This document shows positions 20,474 through 30,140 of a DNA stretch of 53,901 bases, piece after piece. The first letter of the stretch is position 1. Each line of letters opens with the position of its first letter. Below the pieces are notes generated by a model that searched no databases, had not been told where the DNA came from, and was given only the letters and a program-made list of their open reading frames with translations. Both the position numbers and the translations under genes were made by a program. The DNA comes from Bacillus sp. IITD106 (GTDB lineage Bacteria > Bacillota > Bacilli > Bacillales > Bacillaceae_C), in the NCBI RefSeq assembly GCF_019459225.1, contig NZ_JAIAZY010000033.1, positions 1-53,901 of the forward strand. The letters run 5' to 3'.

Positions 20474-20647
20474 GTGGAAAAATGCATAATTTGTGAAGAA
20501 ACGGGGAAACAAGGTATTCATCTTTATACATCTTTTATTTGCACAGATTGTGAGAAAGCTATAATTGCCACAAATACGAAGGATCCAATTTATAAATTTT
20601 ATATTAAACAATTAAAAGCGATAACAGAAAAGAAGATATTTTCATAA
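20474..20647 (+). CDS. csfB: Anti-sigma factor CsfB (Gin)
   Basis: Forespore zinc protein that binds and inhibits sigma-G and sigma-E. It has 57 aa, with two CxxC pairs (CIIC near residue 4 and CTDC near residue 24) that bind zinc, and the conserved GIHLYTSFIC stretch. GTG at 20474 follows GGAGGTGGAG; the start is further supported by the promoter, whose initiation point falls near 20460. The genes xpaC and yaaN that lie between csfB and yaaO in B. subtilis are missing here. Confidence 0.9.
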   Translation: MEKCIICEETGKQGIHLYTSFICTDCEKAIIATNTKDPIYKFYIKQLKAITEKKIFS

Positions 20648-20654
20648 ATTTGCC

Positions 20655-20680
20655 TAGGCTAAAAGTTAGCCTGTTTTTTT
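20655..20680 (+). terminator. Terminator after csfB
   Basis: AGGCTAA and TTAGCCT form a 7-bp stem, followed by a T run to 20680. Confidence 0.8.
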
Positions 20681-20732
20681 TATGTCCAAATAGTACAATA
20701 AAAGAAAGAAATGAAGTAAGAGAGGTTTTTTT

Positions 20733-22151
20733 ATGCATCAAAAGAGTATGCCTCTATATGAAAGTCTGGTCAACCATATTTCAAAAAATCCGATTTCCTT
20801 TCATGTCCCAGGACATAAAAATGGTGAGTTATTCGGAGGAGAAACCCCTTTTAAGTCCTTTGCCAAGTTTGATGTCACGGAGCTATCAGGCTTAGATGAT
20901 TTGCACGATCCGCAGGAAGCGATTAAGGAAGCTCAGGATTTACTCTCAGCATTACATCGTACTAGAAAAAGCTACTTCCTTGTCAATGGAAGTACGGTAG
21001 GGAACTTAGCGATGATTATGGCTGCTTGCCAGGAAGATGACACTGTCTTAGTGCAGCGAAATTGTCATAAATCTATATTAAATGGTTTGATGCTTGCAAA
21101 AGTGAAGCCTATTTTCTTTTCACCTGACATTAATAAAAATCTTTTAATACCTTCTGGTCCAAATAAAAAAGTCATCCAGAACGCTATTGAGAAAAATCCT
21201 CATGCAAAAGTATTGATACTCACGTACCCCGACTATTATGGGCAAACTTTTAATATAAAGGAAATCATTGATTTTGCACATGAACATAATATAGTCGTAC
21301 TCGTAGATGAAGCCCATGGAGCACATTTTCAGCTAGGGAATCCATTTCCTCCATCTGCGCTTCAGCTTGGCGCCGATATCGTAGTTCATTCTGCTCATAA
21401 AACATTACCGGCGATGACGATGGGATCTTTTTTACATATTAATAGTGATAGAATTAATGAGCAAAAAGTCGATTTTTACTTAAATGTTCTGCAATCAAGC
21501 AGTCCTTCTTATCCGATTATGGCCTCGCTTGATTATGCGCGTTATTATCTTGGTAATTATACAGAAGAGGATAGGGATGTTTTCATTCATGAGAGAAAAT
21601 TGTTTATCCGAAAATTGCAGGAGATTCCCGGACTCTCTGTTATGACAAGTGATGATCCGCTTAAATTAATTCTCCGTCATGAAAACTTATCAGGCTTCGA
21701 ATTACAAGAACAACTTGAAAACGTGGGCATATTTCCTGAACTCGCTGACCCGTATCAAGTACTTCTTATTCTGCCATTAATAAAACAGGGAATGAGTTTT
21801 CCGTTTTCGGAAGCCACTGAAAGGATCAATAAGCATCTTTCAAAAATTGATAAGAACTCGAAAGAAAGCAAAAGCTTTTTCGAAATGAAAAATCCTATTG
21901 ATATCGTGGAACTATCTTATTCTTATAAAGAAATGCTCAATAAGCCATATGAATGGGTAAGCATAAATCAATCTGTCGGTAGGATTGCAGCAAAAATGAT
22001 CATTCCGTATCCACCTGGTATTCCATTATTCTTACTTGGCGAAAAAATTACGGATGAACATATTAACCATCTTCAAAAACTTATACAAGCTGGTGCGCGT
22101 TTTCAAGGGGAAACCCAATTAAAACAAGGAAAGATTGCGGTTTTTCTTTGA
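20733..22151 (+). CDS. yaaO: Orn/Lys/Arg decarboxylase family PLP enzyme
   Basis: The 472-aa fold-type I PLP enzyme is homologous to B. subtilis YaaO; the natural substrate is not certain. The PLP lysine is Lys223 in HSAHKTLPAM. VDEAHGAHF supplies the Asp-His pair near the cofactor. It lacks the N-terminal wing domain of the inducible enterobacterial enzymes and begins directly with the PLP domain (FHVPGHKNGE). ATG at 20733 has AGAGAGG upstream. It is followed by a repeat fragment and tmk. Confidence 0.93.
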   Translation: MHQKSMPLYESLVNHISKNPISFHVPGHKNGELFGGETPFKSFAKFDVTELSGLDDLHDPQEAIKEAQDLLSALHRTRKSYFLVNGSTVGNLAMIMAACQEDDTVLVQRNCHKSILNGLMLAKVKPIFFSPDINKNLLIPSGPNKKVIQNAIEKNPHAKVLILTYPDYYGQTFNIKEIIDFAHEHNIVVLVDEAHGAHFQLGNPFPPSALQLGADIVVHSAHKTLPAMTMGSFLHINSDRINEQKVDFYLNVLQSSSPSYPIMASLDYARYYLGNYTEEDRDVFIHERKLFIRKLQEIPGLSVMTSDDPLKLILRHENLSGFELQEQLENVGIFPELADPYQVLLILPLIKQGMSFPFSEATERINKHLSKIDKNSKESKSFFEMKNPIDIVELSYSYKEMLNKPYEWVSINQSVGRIAAKMIIPYPPGIPLFLLGEKITDEHINHLQKLIQAGARFQGETQLKQGKIAVFL

Positions 22152-22171
22152 AAGAAAAGGAAGAAGGTACC

Positions 22172-22214
22172 CTGAAGTTTTTACGTCGATTAGCAGGCGC
22201 TTTCGCTTTTCTTA
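22172..22214 (-). repeat. Dispersed repeat, end fragment C
   Basis: The minus strand reads AAGAAAAGCGAAAGCGCCTG followed by CTAATCGACG, matching the left end of copy A. Only about 40 bp is present, between yaaO and tmk. Confidence 0.5.
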
Positions 22215-22258
22215 TAGTATACTTAAACCACATCTAGCACTGCTTATGGAGGAAGAGA

Positions 22259-22891
22259 ATGCAGGGATTATTTATTACATTTGAAGGACCTGAGGGAGCG
22301 GGGAAAACGACGATTCTTCAAAAACTCGCAAAGGAATTGGATGAGCGACAGTTTGACGTTGTGTTAACCCGGGAGCCAGGTGGTATTCAAATATCAGAAC
22401 AAATTAGACAAATTATTCTTAATCCTACTCATACTGCGATGGATAGCCGGACAGAGGCATTATTATATGCAGCAGCACGTAGACAACATTTAATTGAGAA
22501 AGTTGTTCCAGTCTTGGAACGCGGGGCCATCGTTTTATGTGATCGATTCATTGATAGTTCACTTGCTTATCAAGGGTATGCAAGAGGTCTAGGGATAGAA
22601 GAAATATTTACGATTAATCAATTTGCTATTCAAGATTTAATGCCCGACAAGACTTTATATTTTGATATAGATCCTGAAGTTGGATTGAAGAGAATTGAAA
22701 AACATAAAGGGCGGGAAATCAATCGCTTGGATTTAGAAAAACTAGATTTTCACTATCGTGTAAGGGAAGGGTATAAAACTCTATTACATATGTTTCCTGA
22801 TCGAATCGTAGAAATAGACGCTAGTGAATCATTTGAGACAGTCTATACTCATGCAAAAAGTTTAGTAGAAGAGCTAATTGCAAAAAGTTAA
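22259..22891 (+). CDS. tmk: Thymidylate kinase
   Basis: Phosphorylates dTMP to dTDP. It has 210 aa with the P-loop GPEGAGKTT (residues 10-18), the DR motif [13 protein letters not shown], and a LID region carrying ARG. ATG at 22259 follows GGAGGAAGAG. It opens the conserved tmk-darA-holB-ricT-yabA group. Confidence 0.96.
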   Translation: MQGLFITFEGPEGAGKTTILQKLAKELDERQFDVVLTREPGGIQISEQIRQIILNPTHTAMDSRTEALLYAAARRQHLIEKVVPVLERGAIVLCDRFIDSSLAYQGYARGLGIEEIFTINQFAIQDLMPDKTLYFDIDPEVGLKRIEKHKGREINRLDLEKLDFHYRVREGYKTLLHMFPDRIVEIDASESFETVYTHAKSLVEELIAKS

Positions 22892-22997
22892 AATAGGCAG
22901 TAAATTCGTGAGAAAATTCATGAATATCGATGTAACATACTGAGAATAGCTGATATAATAATAAATAAGAGGTATAGCTAATATTATGGAGGGGTGA

Positions 22998-23333
<336 letters not shown>

Positions 23334-23381
23334 TGCAATATTACATTGTTTATAGAAATATTTTAAAAAGATAGCGAGTGA

Positions 23382-24392
23382 ATGAATGCCATGAATTGGC
23401 AGGAATTTGAACAAGAGCAACCGTTTGCAGCGAAAATGTTAAAAAGCAGCATTGAAAAGGACCGTGTAGCCCACGCCTATTTATTTGAAGGGGAACGAGG
23501 TACCGGCAAGCGTGCTGCAAGCATTTTAATCGCTGCAAGCTTGTTTTGCGAAAATATACAACATAACTTTATTCCGTGTGGAGACTGTGTGAATTGTAAA
23601 AGGATTAAAAATGGCAACCATCCTGATATTCATATCGTTGAGCCAGACGGATTGTCGATAAAAATTGAACAAATTCGTTCATTACGTACTGAGTTTAGTA
23701 AATCAGGGGTAGAATCCAAGAAAAAATTATATATCATCATAGATGCAGAGAAGATGACCATTCCAGCAGCCAATAGCTTGCTGAAGTTTCTTGAAGAACC
23801 GAATGTAGAAACAACCGCTATTCTAGTAACAGAACAACCTCAGCGCATCCTTCCGACGATTTTATCGCGCTGTCAAACGGTATCTTTTAAGGCGATTCCT
23901 GGTGAAGTGTTGACAAAAAAACTGCAGGAGGCTGGTATTAATAATACAAAAGCCCCTCTTTTAGCCGCCATTACCAATCATTTACAAGAAGCTTTAGAGT
24001 TGGATGGCGATGATTGGTTTGCACAAGCAAGAAAAATAGTGTTAAACTTATATGAAGTCCAGAAGAAGGGGACACTTTACGCCATGACTTCTCTTCAGGA
24101 TGAATGGATACACCATTTTAAAGAAAAAGCACAAATAGATTTGGGACTAAATCTTCTGCTTCTTATATATAAAGATTTACTTTATATTCAATTAGGGAAA
24201 GAAGAACAGCTTGTCTATCCCGACCTTCGGGAAAAATTTGCAACGGATGCGTTGCAAACCTCTTCAAGAAGGCTGTCTGAACAAATGAGTGCAATTTTGG
24301 AAGCCAAACGGAAATTAAATGCAAATATGAATCCTCATCTTTTGATGGAACAGCTTGTGCTAAGTTTGCAGGGGGGACCTTCTTGTGTATAA
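23382..24392 (+). CDS. holB: DNA polymerase III subunit delta'
   Basis: Clamp-loader subunit related to DnaX. It has 336 aa with an AAA+ fold, P-loop-like GERGTGKRAAS near residue 37, a zinc motif CGDCVNCKRI and the SRCQT sensor. The start is ATG 23382 or 23391 (MNWQEF); the ribosome binding site is weak (GCGAGTGA), so neither can be excluded. The 3' end overlaps ricT by 8 nt, indicating translational coupling. Confidence 0.93.
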   Translation: MNAMNWQEFEQEQPFAAKMLKSSIEKDRVAHAYLFEGERGTGKRAASILIAASLFCENIQHNFIPCGDCVNCKRIKNGNHPDIHIVEPDGLSIKIEQIRSLRTEFSKSGVESKKKLYIIIDAEKMTIPAANSLLKFLEEPNVETTAILVTEQPQRILPTILSRCQTVSFKAIPGEVLTKKLQEAGINNTKAPLLAAITNHLQEALELDGDDWFAQARKIVLNLYEVQKKGTLYAMTSLQDEWIHHFKEKAQIDLGLNLLLLIYKDLLYIQLGKEEQLVYPDLREKFATDALQTSSRRLSEQMSAILEAKRKLNANMNPHLLMEQLVLSLQGGPSCV

Positions 24393-25212
24393 TGTTGTAG
24401 GTGTCCGGTTTAAAAAAGCCGGTAAAATATATTATTTTGATCCAGGCGATTTTCCAATCCGCAAGAATGATTTTGTCATCGTGGAAACGGCCCGTGGCAT
24501 TGAATACGGTAAAGCTGTTACAGATAAAAAGCAAGTACATGATCATGATGTCGTTCTTCCACTTAAAAAAGTAGTGCGGATGGCAGATCAAAAGGATCAA
24601 TTAAACGTTGAAGAAAATAAAATTGCGGCAGCAGAGGCATATCAAGTCTGTAACGAGAAAATTATCGAACATGACCTTGATATGAAACTTGTAGATGTCG
24701 AATATACATTTGATCGAAATAAAGTCATTTTTTATTTTACAGCCGATGGTAGAATAGATTTTCGCGATCTCGTAAAGGACTTAGCAGCGATTTTTAGGAC
24801 AAGAATTGAGCTAAGACAAATTGGCGTAAGGGATGAAGCGAAAATGTTAGGTGGAATTGGTCCTTGTGGGCGTATGCTTTGTTGTTCCACGTTTTTAGGA
24901 GATTTTGAGCCTGTTTCAATTAAAATGGCGAAAGATCAAAATTTGTCCCTAAATCCAACTAAAATATCCGGTCTTTGTGGAAGACTTATGTGTTGTCTAA
25001 AATACGAAAATGATGAATATGAAGCAGCGAAGGCAGAATTGCCGGATGTTGGTGATAATATTAATACACCTGATGGATCGGGGAAGGTCATCGGGTTAAA
25101 TATATTAGAGCGCTTGATTCAAGTAGAATTATCAGAGCAAGAGCGCATATTGGAATACACACTTGAAGATATTTCTAGTGAAAGTGCAACATCTATCCCG
25201 GGTAGGGAATAA
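24385..25212 (+). CDS. ricT: RicT/YaaT (PSP1 domain), Y-complex subunit
   Basis: A 275-aa protein that with RicA and RicF modulates RNase Y processing and influences sporulation, competence and biofilm genes. The PSP1 domain holds two cysteine clusters, GPCGRMLCCSTF and GLCGRLMCCLKY, which bind an Fe-S cluster in the Ric complex. GTG at 24385 gives MYNVVGVRFKKAGKIYYF, the family start, and overlaps the holB end. GGGGGGA is upstream. Confidence 0.95.
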   Translation: MYNVVGVRFKKAGKIYYFDPGDFPIRKNDFVIVETARGIEYGKAVTDKKQVHDHDVVLPLKKVVRMADQKDQLNVEENKIAAAEAYQVCNEKIIEHDLDMKLVDVEYTFDRNKVIFYFTADGRIDFRDLVKDLAAIFRTRIELRQIGVRDEAKMLGGIGPCGRMLCCSTFLGDFEPVSIKMAKDQNLSLNPTKISGLCGRLMCCLKYENDEYEAAKAELPDVGDNINTPDGSGKVIGLNILERLIQVELSEQERILEYTLEDISSESATSIPGRE

Positions 25213-25225
25213 TGAGGTGTAAGTC

Positions 25226-25591
25226 ATGGATAAAAAGGAGTTCTTCGATTCAGTTAGCAGCATGGAAATGCAAATTGGACATTTATATCAACAGCTTGGA
25301 GAACTAAAGCAACATCTTGCTAAGCTAATTGAAGAAAACCACGTTTTGAAACTTGAAAATGACCATTTGCGCAAGGCTATGGAAAAAGAAACTCCAGAAT
25401 CAGATGCCTCATCTGGCCAAGGAAATACTCCGGGAAAAAGTGTGTACGAAAAGATTTCTGAAATTGGCGAAGGCTATGATAATTTGGCAAGGCTTTATCA
25501 AGAAGGCTTCCATATTTGCAATGTCCATTTTGGCAGCCCCCGTCGCGATGAAGATTGTTTGTTTTGCTTATCATTTTTGAATAAAAAATAA
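25226..25591 (+). CDS. yabA: Replication initiation control protein YabA
   Basis: Negative regulator that binds DnaA and DnaN and limits reinitiation. It has 121 aa: an N-terminal leucine-zipper coiled coil (about residues 5-55) for tetramerisation and a C-terminal zinc site CNVH...CLFC (about 98-115). ATG at 25226 follows GAGGTG. A terminator follows directly. Confidence 0.94.
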   Translation: MDKKEFFDSVSSMEMQIGHLYQQLGELKQHLAKLIEENHVLKLENDHLRKAMEKETPESDASSGQGNTPGKSVYEKISEIGEGYDNLARLYQEGFHICNVHFGSPRRDEDCLFCLSFLNKK

Positions 25592-25599
25592 TTCAAGGC

Positions 25600-25634
25600 T
25601 AAGCCTTCCTCTTATAATGAGGAGGGTTCTTTTA
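25600..25634 (+). terminator. Terminator after yabA
   Basis: AAGCCTTCCTC and GAGGAGGGTTC pair with a 7-nt loop (TTATAAT), followed by a T-rich run. Confidence 0.8.
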
Positions 25635-25667
25635 TTTAAAAATAGGAAAATAATTGTATTAGTTATG

Positions 25668-25712
25668 AAAAGCGTGTGCGAAGCCCCACTTTAAGGCACT
25701 TCTGCTTTTCTT
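25668..25712. repeat. Short palindromic repeat derivative D
   Basis: GAAAAGCGTGTGC and GCACTTCTGCTTTTC form an imperfect inverted repeat. It resembles the two ends of the dispersed element (AAAAGCG...CGCTTTT) joined after loss of the interior. Confidence 0.4.
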
Positions 25713-25727
25713 ATTGGAGAGTGCGTA

Positions 25728-26471
25728 ATGGTTAATCTTTATGAAGATGAGCGTTTAGATTATTTGCTGGCAGAAAATTTGCGGATTATTCAAAGTCCGT
25801 CTGTGTTTGCTTTTTCGCTGGATGCTGTTTTATTGGCGCGCTTTACGTATTTGCCGATTCAAAAAGGGAATATTATTGATCTGTGCAGCGGAAATGGAGT
25901 TATTCCTCTTCTGCTTAGCCCAAGAACGAAAGCGAAGGTTATTGGGGTTGAGATCCAAGAGAGGCTATATGATATGGCGATGCGGAGCATTTCTTATAAC
26001 CATTTAGACGATAGAATTGAAATGATCCATGGCGATATAAAGGATATGCCAAAAAGATTAGGACATAATCGATTCGATGTCGTAACTTGCAATCCTCCAT
26101 ATTTTTTATCTCCGTCCGCTGACGTAATCAATCCAAATGAACATTTAGCGATCGCCCGCCATGAAATTCTTTGTACGCTTGAAGATGCCGTTAAGGCGAG
26201 CAGCCAGCTTCTTAGACAAGGCGGGAAAGCGGCATTCGTACATAGACCTGAACGATTAATGGACATTTTAACCTTAATGAGGGAATACCGCTTGGAGCCG
26301 AAAAGACTCCGATTCGTCTATCCAAAGGCAGGGAAAGAAGCAAATACGATCTTAGTTGAAGGGATAAAAGATGGAAGTGCAGGGTTGAAGGTACTGCCGC
26401 CGCTTTTCGTCTATAATGAAGAAAATGAATATACGGATGAAGTGAGAGACATTTTATATGGAAGCGAATGA
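25728..26471 (+). CDS. trmN6: tRNA1(Val) (adenine(37)-N6)-methyltransferase
   Basis: SAM-dependent methyltransferase (YabB family) of 247 aa. The SAM-binding [11 protein letters not shown] is near residue 50 and the N6-adenine motif CNPPYF near residue 122. TrmN6 activity is known for the E. coli homologue; the exact target here is inferred. The 3' end overlaps yazA by 14 nt. Confidence 0.88.
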   Translation: MVNLYEDERLDYLLAENLRIIQSPSVFAFSLDAVLLARFTYLPIQKGNIIDLCSGNGVIPLLLSPRTKAKVIGVEIQERLYDMAMRSISYNHLDDRIEMIHGDIKDMPKRLGHNRFDVVTCNPPYFLSPSADVINPNEHLAIARHEILCTLEDAVKASSQLLRQGGKAAFVHRPERLMDILTLMREYRLEPKRLRFVYPKAGKEANTILVEGIKDGSAGLKVLPPLFVYNEENEYTDEVRDILYGSE

Positions 26472-26742
26472 ACATTATTTCTATGTGTTGGAATGTAAGG
26501 ATGGCTCTTATTATGGCGGTTACACAATCGATCTCTCCCGAAGGCTCGCCCAGCATAATAGCGGGAAAGGGGCAAAATATACGAGGGTGCGGAATCCTGT
26601 GAAGATGATTTATGCTGAAAAATATGAAAGTAAAAGTGAAGCGCTCCGTGCGGAATATGCGTTTAAACGGTTGCCGCGAAAGAAGAAAGAACAATTTTTA
26701 AGCGAAGCAGGTGAGTGGGATGCAAATTCAGAAAAGTTTTAG
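26458..26742 (+). CDS. yazA: GIY-YIG nuclease superfamily protein
   Basis: A 94-aa UPF0213/YazA protein with one GIY-YIG fold. The GIY and YIG motifs appear as [15 protein letters not shown], with Arg in LSRRLAQHN and Glu in KSEALRAE. Function is unknown. ATG at 26458 lies inside the end of trmN6, and its end overlaps rsmI, so the three genes are tightly packed as in B. subtilis. Confidence 0.92.
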   Translation: MEANEHYFYVLECKDGSYYGGYTIDLSRRLAQHNSGKGAKYTRVRNPVKMIYAEKYESKSEALRAEYAFKRLPRKKKEQFLSEAGEWDANSEKF

Positions 26743-27595
26743 TAAAACCGAAAAAGGAATTCTGTATTTGGTTCCAACTCCAATTGGAAATCTCGAGGAT
26801 ATGACTTTTAGAGCGATACGGATTATGAAAGAAGTCGATGTCATTGCCGCAGAGGATACGAGGAATACGAAAAAACTATGCAATTATTTTGAGATTAGTA
26901 CTCCTTTAATTAGTTATCACGAACATAATAAGGAAAGCAGCGGAAAGGAACTGATAAGGCGGTTAGAAGCAGGAGAGACGGTTGCTTTAGTAAGCGATGC
27001 TGGTATGCCGTGCATTTCTGACCCTGGTTACGAACTTGCTGCAGAAGCGATTCGAGCGGGCATTACCGTTGTCCCTTTACCAGGGGCGAATGCTGCCTTG
27101 ACGGCTTTGATTGCTTCTGGAATTAAAACGCAGCCTTTTTATTTTTATGGTTTTTTATCAAGAGGAAAAAAAGAGAAAAAGCAAGAATTAGAAGGATTAA
27201 AAAAACAACAAGGCGCGATTATTTTTTATGAAGCACCTCATCGTTTAAAAGAAACTCTGAAATTAATGCATGATATTTTAGGAAACCGAAACATCGTCCT
27301 TTGTCGGGAACTGACTAAAAAGTTCGAGGAGTTTGCACGAGGAACTTTGGAAGAAGCTATTCATTGGGCAGATGAAGAGGAAGTTCGTGGAGAATTTTGC
27401 CTGATAATAGAGGGAAGCAGCGATAAGTATGAACATGAGGAAGAGTCACATTGGTGGCTTTCTTTGGATGTAAAGGAGCATGTTCAGCATTATATCGATG
27501 AAAAAAACCTTTCCTCAAAAGAGGCGATTAAAGAAACGGCGAAGGACCGTAATCTGCCAAAACGGGAAGTTTATCAAGCATACCACTTAGAATGA
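26720..27595 (+). CDS. rsmI: 16S rRNA (cytidine(1402)-2'-O)-methyltransferase
   Basis: Tetrapyrrole-methylase-fold enzyme that 2'-O-methylates C1402 in the ribosomal decoding centre. It has 291 aa: [16 protein letters not shown] near residue 16, [23 protein letters not shown] and PGANAAL are the family motifs. ATG at 26720 is preferred over GTG at 26711 because AGGTGAG at 26708-26714 has suitable spacing. It overlaps the end of yazA. In B. subtilis abrB follows directly; here about 14.7 kb intervenes. Confidence 0.95.
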   Translation: MQIQKSFSKTEKGILYLVPTPIGNLEDMTFRAIRIMKEVDVIAAEDTRNTKKLCNYFEISTPLISYHEHNKESSGKELIRRLEAGETVALVSDAGMPCISDPGYELAAEAIRAGITVVPLPGANAALTALIASGIKTQPFYFYGFLSRGKKEKKQELEGLKKQQGAIIFYEAPHRLKETLKLMHDILGNRNIVLCRELTKKFEEFARGTLEEAIHWADEEEVRGEFCLIIEGSSDKYEHEEESHWWLSLDVKEHVQHYIDEKNLSSKEAIKETAKDRNLPKREVYQAYHLE

Positions 27596-27685
27596 TATAA
27601 GCTTTGTTCTTTCCAAGTACATTTCGCAGATTGAGGAATTAATAAAAAATTCAACTAAAATCGATAGAGATAGTGAATGACAATC

Positions 27686-27707
27686 GCATCCGTTTGGATG
27701 CTTTTTT
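27686..27707 (+). terminator. Terminator after rsmI
   Basis: GCATCC, a GTTT loop, GGATGC and T6. Confidence 0.85.
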
Positions 27708-27749
27708 CAATATAAATAAATGACCCTCTCGCTAACCCAAGGGTGGATT

Positions 27750-27788
27750 GGTGTTTTGTTATATAGCAGCAGTGCTATAATTAACACC
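27750..27788. repeat. Nested palindrome in intergenic DNA
   Basis: The inner arms TATAGCA/TGCTATA (4-nt loop GCAG) and outer arms GGTGTT/AACACC form one interrupted hairpin. No T run follows, so it is not an evident terminator. Confidence 0.55.
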
Positions 27789-28040
27789 CAAAACGTAATC
27801 ATTATAGAAATCCTTCATAAAGTTTTTTAACTACTATGTTATCCCATTAACTGGCTTTTAATTGAATAAGACTTTTGAACAAAAGAGATAATAAATTGTA
27901 TCATGTGAGCTTCTGATGATGGATAAAAGGAAAGGTTTTATCATTTAGTTTTTTAGCTATTCCTTGGTTACCTGCCCCATTAATGTTAATAACTTTTGTT
28001 CGTTTTCTTTCAGTCACATATTTAATGAGGAGGAATTAGA

Positions 28041-28943
28041 TTGGAGAAAGTTTTGAAGCTCCTATTGCTAGTAGTAGCTGGTTTACTAGTTACCCTAAGT
28101 GGTATGTGTCCGGGAACTTCAACTGGGTTTGCTGCAGAAAACAAAAACCAATGGACATCGGTAGATATAAAAGCAATGACATTTAATGTAAGAAACAAAA
28201 ATAACAATGATTCCTCACCACACACTTGGGATGAAAGGGTTCCTACCATTAGAAAACTGATTAACAGGGAGAAACCTGATATCATTGGGGCACAAGAAGT
28301 GTTATATACGCAACTACAAGATTTAAAAAATAATTTACCTAATTATAATTGGATTGGCGGAAATCGTGGAAAATACTCCGCTATTTTTTATAAAGAAAAA
28401 GATTACAACGTACTAGAGTATGACCATTTTTGGTTATCCGACACACCAGAAGTAATTGGTTCAAAATCATGGGGAAACAAAATTCCAAGAATGGTTACTT
28501 GGGCAAAGTTTCTTGATAAAAAAAGCAACAAACCGTTCTATTTCGTCAATACACACCTTGATCATCAATCCGCCAATGCAAGAAAAAAAAGTGCAGAATT
28601 AATTCTTAAAGCAATAAAAGAATTTGATCCAGAGTTACCGGTTATTTTAACAGGCGACTTTAATGCTGGGCCAGATAGTCGTCCACACCAAATTCTAACA
28701 AGTGATGGAGAATTTGATGATTTATGGGAAACAGCTAAGACAAGAATAAATGAAGACTTAGGAACATTTAATGGTTTTGATGATCCTACTGGTGAAGGAC
28801 CTGACAAACGTATTGACTGGATTCTTGGAAAAGGAAATCTTACAACGAATGAAATTGAAATCGTAAACTATCAAAAGAATGGCCAATTTCCTAGTGATCA
28901 TTTCCCAGTGCTTGCTGACATCTCCTTAACTTACAACAAATAA
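28041..28943 (+). CDS. Secreted endonuclease/exonuclease/phosphatase family protein
   Basis: A 300-aa metal-dependent phosphoesterase of the EEP superfamily. A signal peptide ends around residue 33 (GFAAEN), so it is exported. Catalytic motifs: FNVRNKN, QEV (metal-binding Glu), NTHLDH, TGDFNAGPD and the terminal SDHFPV. The substrate (nucleic acid, lipid or sugar phosphate) cannot be told. TTG at 28041 follows GAGGAGG by 7 nt. It is the first gene of the accessory stretch. Confidence 0.9.
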   Translation: MEKVLKLLLLVVAGLLVTLSGMCPGTSTGFAAENKNQWTSVDIKAMTFNVRNKNNNDSSPHTWDERVPTIRKLINREKPDIIGAQEVLYTQLQDLKNNLPNYNWIGGNRGKYSAIFYKEKDYNVLEYDHFWLSDTPEVIGSKSWGNKIPRMVTWAKFLDKKSNKPFYFVNTHLDHQSANARKKSAELILKAIKEFDPELPVILTGDFNAGPDSRPHQILTSDGEFDDLWETAKTRINEDLGTFNGFDDPTGEGPDKRIDWILGKGNLTTNEIEIVNYQKNGQFPSDHFPVLADISLTYNK

Positions 28944-28954
28944 GAGATTAAAAT

Positions 28955-28996
28955 AAGCCAAGACCATGATATTGATGAATGGATTTTGGCTTTTTT
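28955..28996 (+). terminator. Terminator after the EEP gene
   Basis: AAGCCAA and TTGGCTT form a stem with a loop of about 24 nt, followed by T6. Confidence 0.65.
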
Positions 28997-29057
28997 GAGT
29001 TACGGGATATTGTGAAATAGAGAACTACTGTAAAGTAATATTGGCAATTCTCCAATC

Positions 29058-29093
29058 GGGCGCAAATCCGGAATAAGGAATTGCGTCCTTTTT
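29058..29093 (+). terminator. Orphan terminator-like hairpin
   Basis: GGGCGCAAATCC and GGAATTGCGTCC pair at 10 of 12 positions with T5 following. No gene lies directly upstream on this strand, so it is probably a leftover from a lost gene or a mobile repeat. Confidence 0.5.
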
Positions 29094-29138
29094 ATGATTG
29101 GTCCATTTTGTAAAATCATTAAGATAGATGCATTGTTA

Positions 29139-29603
29139 TTATAAGTTTTGTTCGCTGCGTATTTTGTTGAGTAATGCCCGGCAGCCAGCTGAAACAAGAC
29201 GGTAGGTTTCATCAAAATCACCCGTGTAAAATGGATCGGGGATATCTTTCCTATATTTGGTCAGGTCGAGCAGCCTAATAATCTTTGGATGATTAGGTTT
29301 GCCGGTTATCCTGTAAATATTTTTTATGTTGCTTTCGTCCATACCAATAATATAATCGAACTTCCAAAAGTCTTCTTTCTTTAGTTGGCGTCCAACAAGC
29401 CCATCGGAAGAGATATTGTATTTCTTTAGAATATCAAGAGTTCCTTCGTGCGGAGGGAAGCCGATTTGCCATGGACTGGTTGCAGCGGAATCAACTGAAA
29501 TTTTGTTTGTCAAATTTTCTTTTTTGACTAAGAAACGAAACAAAGCTTCAGCCATTGGTGAACGACAAATATTCCCTCGGCACACAAATAAAACGTTGAT
29601 CAT
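29139..29603 (-). CDS. Low-molecular-weight protein-tyrosine-phosphatase
   Basis: A 154-aa LMW-PTP. The P-loop CRGNICRS gives Cys8 and Arg14, and the general acid Asp is in DIPDPFYTG. It removes phosphate from phosphotyrosine, or possibly phosphoarginine as known for Bacillus YwlE; the sequence does not tell which. ATG at 29603 (MINVLFVC) is chosen with AAGGGG upstream; an in-frame TTG two codons earlier is less likely. It is a single gene. Confidence 0.93.
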   Translation of the reverse strand: MINVLFVCRGNICRSPMAEALFRFLVKKENLTNKISVDSAATSPWQIGFPPHEGTLDILKKYNISSDGLVGRQLKKEDFWKFDYIIGMDESNIKNIYRITGKPNHPKIIRLLDLTKYRKDIPDPFYTGDFDETYRLVSAGCRALLNKIRSEQNL

Positions 29604-29712
29604 GTACAACCCCTTCTATTTATCGTATTTTTTCCATTTTAATAATCTTTTTTTGTAATGAAATATGTATTTTCAAAATATCCGATTGGACAGAAGTGCT
29701 GTTTTGCACACC

Positions 29713-29932
29713 TCAACCATTAATGATTAGAGCAAAATCAACTCCGTATGCACCATCTGCCATGTAAACAGTTCCATTTCCTTTTGTAATGACAACATAT
29801 GTACAAAACAGAAATATGGAACGGTGTAGTCCTACTTTTAGAGACTGTTTCCTCCTGCCAAATAACTGAATTTTGATAAACTAAAGGGGTTATTTCCTCA
29901 GAAAGAGAATAGCCCTTCTTATCAAAATACAT
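29713..29932 (-). pseudogene. Frameshifted fragment of an unrecognised small protein
   Basis: One minus-strand frame reads MYFDKKGYSLSEEITPLVYQ and onward to about 29810. A second frame continues with TKGNGTVYMADGAYGVDFAL and stops at 29713-29715. Joining them across a single shift near 29800-29815 gives a plausible continuous protein of about 72 residues. There is no clear ribosome binding site. The family is not recognised. Confidence 0.4.
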
Positions 29933-30000
29933 CCATACAAGAAGCCGAGGATAATGAACAATCGTATTATTTAGAAAAACTTATTATGGGATTAAAAGGT

Positions 30001-30056
30001 GCGTTAATGGAGGAAGGATTATGCTTTTTTGAAGTTATTAACTAACGTGCAGTTAA
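30001..30056 (+). repeat. Recurrent 60-bp intergenic motif, copy 1
   Basis: It reads GCGTTAATGGAGGAAGGATT, then a T run, then GAAGTTATT and AACTAACGTGCAG. Related copies are at 30785-30840, 35246-35305 and (right end only) 34079-34102. Confidence 0.55.
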
Positions 30057-30140
30057 GTTGATTAATATTAGAGGGATTAATCTGTTAAATGTTGAAACTA
30101 TTAAACGTAAGTTTTTATTTCTATATTAAAGGAGAAGCTG

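Larger units (their letters stand above)
27596..28040. other. Intergenic region at the left edge of the accessory stretch
   Basis: No gene is seen in this 445 bp. It contains the rsmI terminator (27686-27707), an interrupted 39-nt palindrome at 27750-27788, and AT-rich sequence upstream of the EEP gene with no clear promoter. Confidence 0.5.
29610..30140. other. Intergenic region with a decayed gene and a short repeat
   Basis: This stretch of over 500 bp contains no intact gene. It holds a frameshifted minus-strand remnant (29713-29932) and one copy of a recurrent 60-bp motif (30001-30056). Confidence 0.5.
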
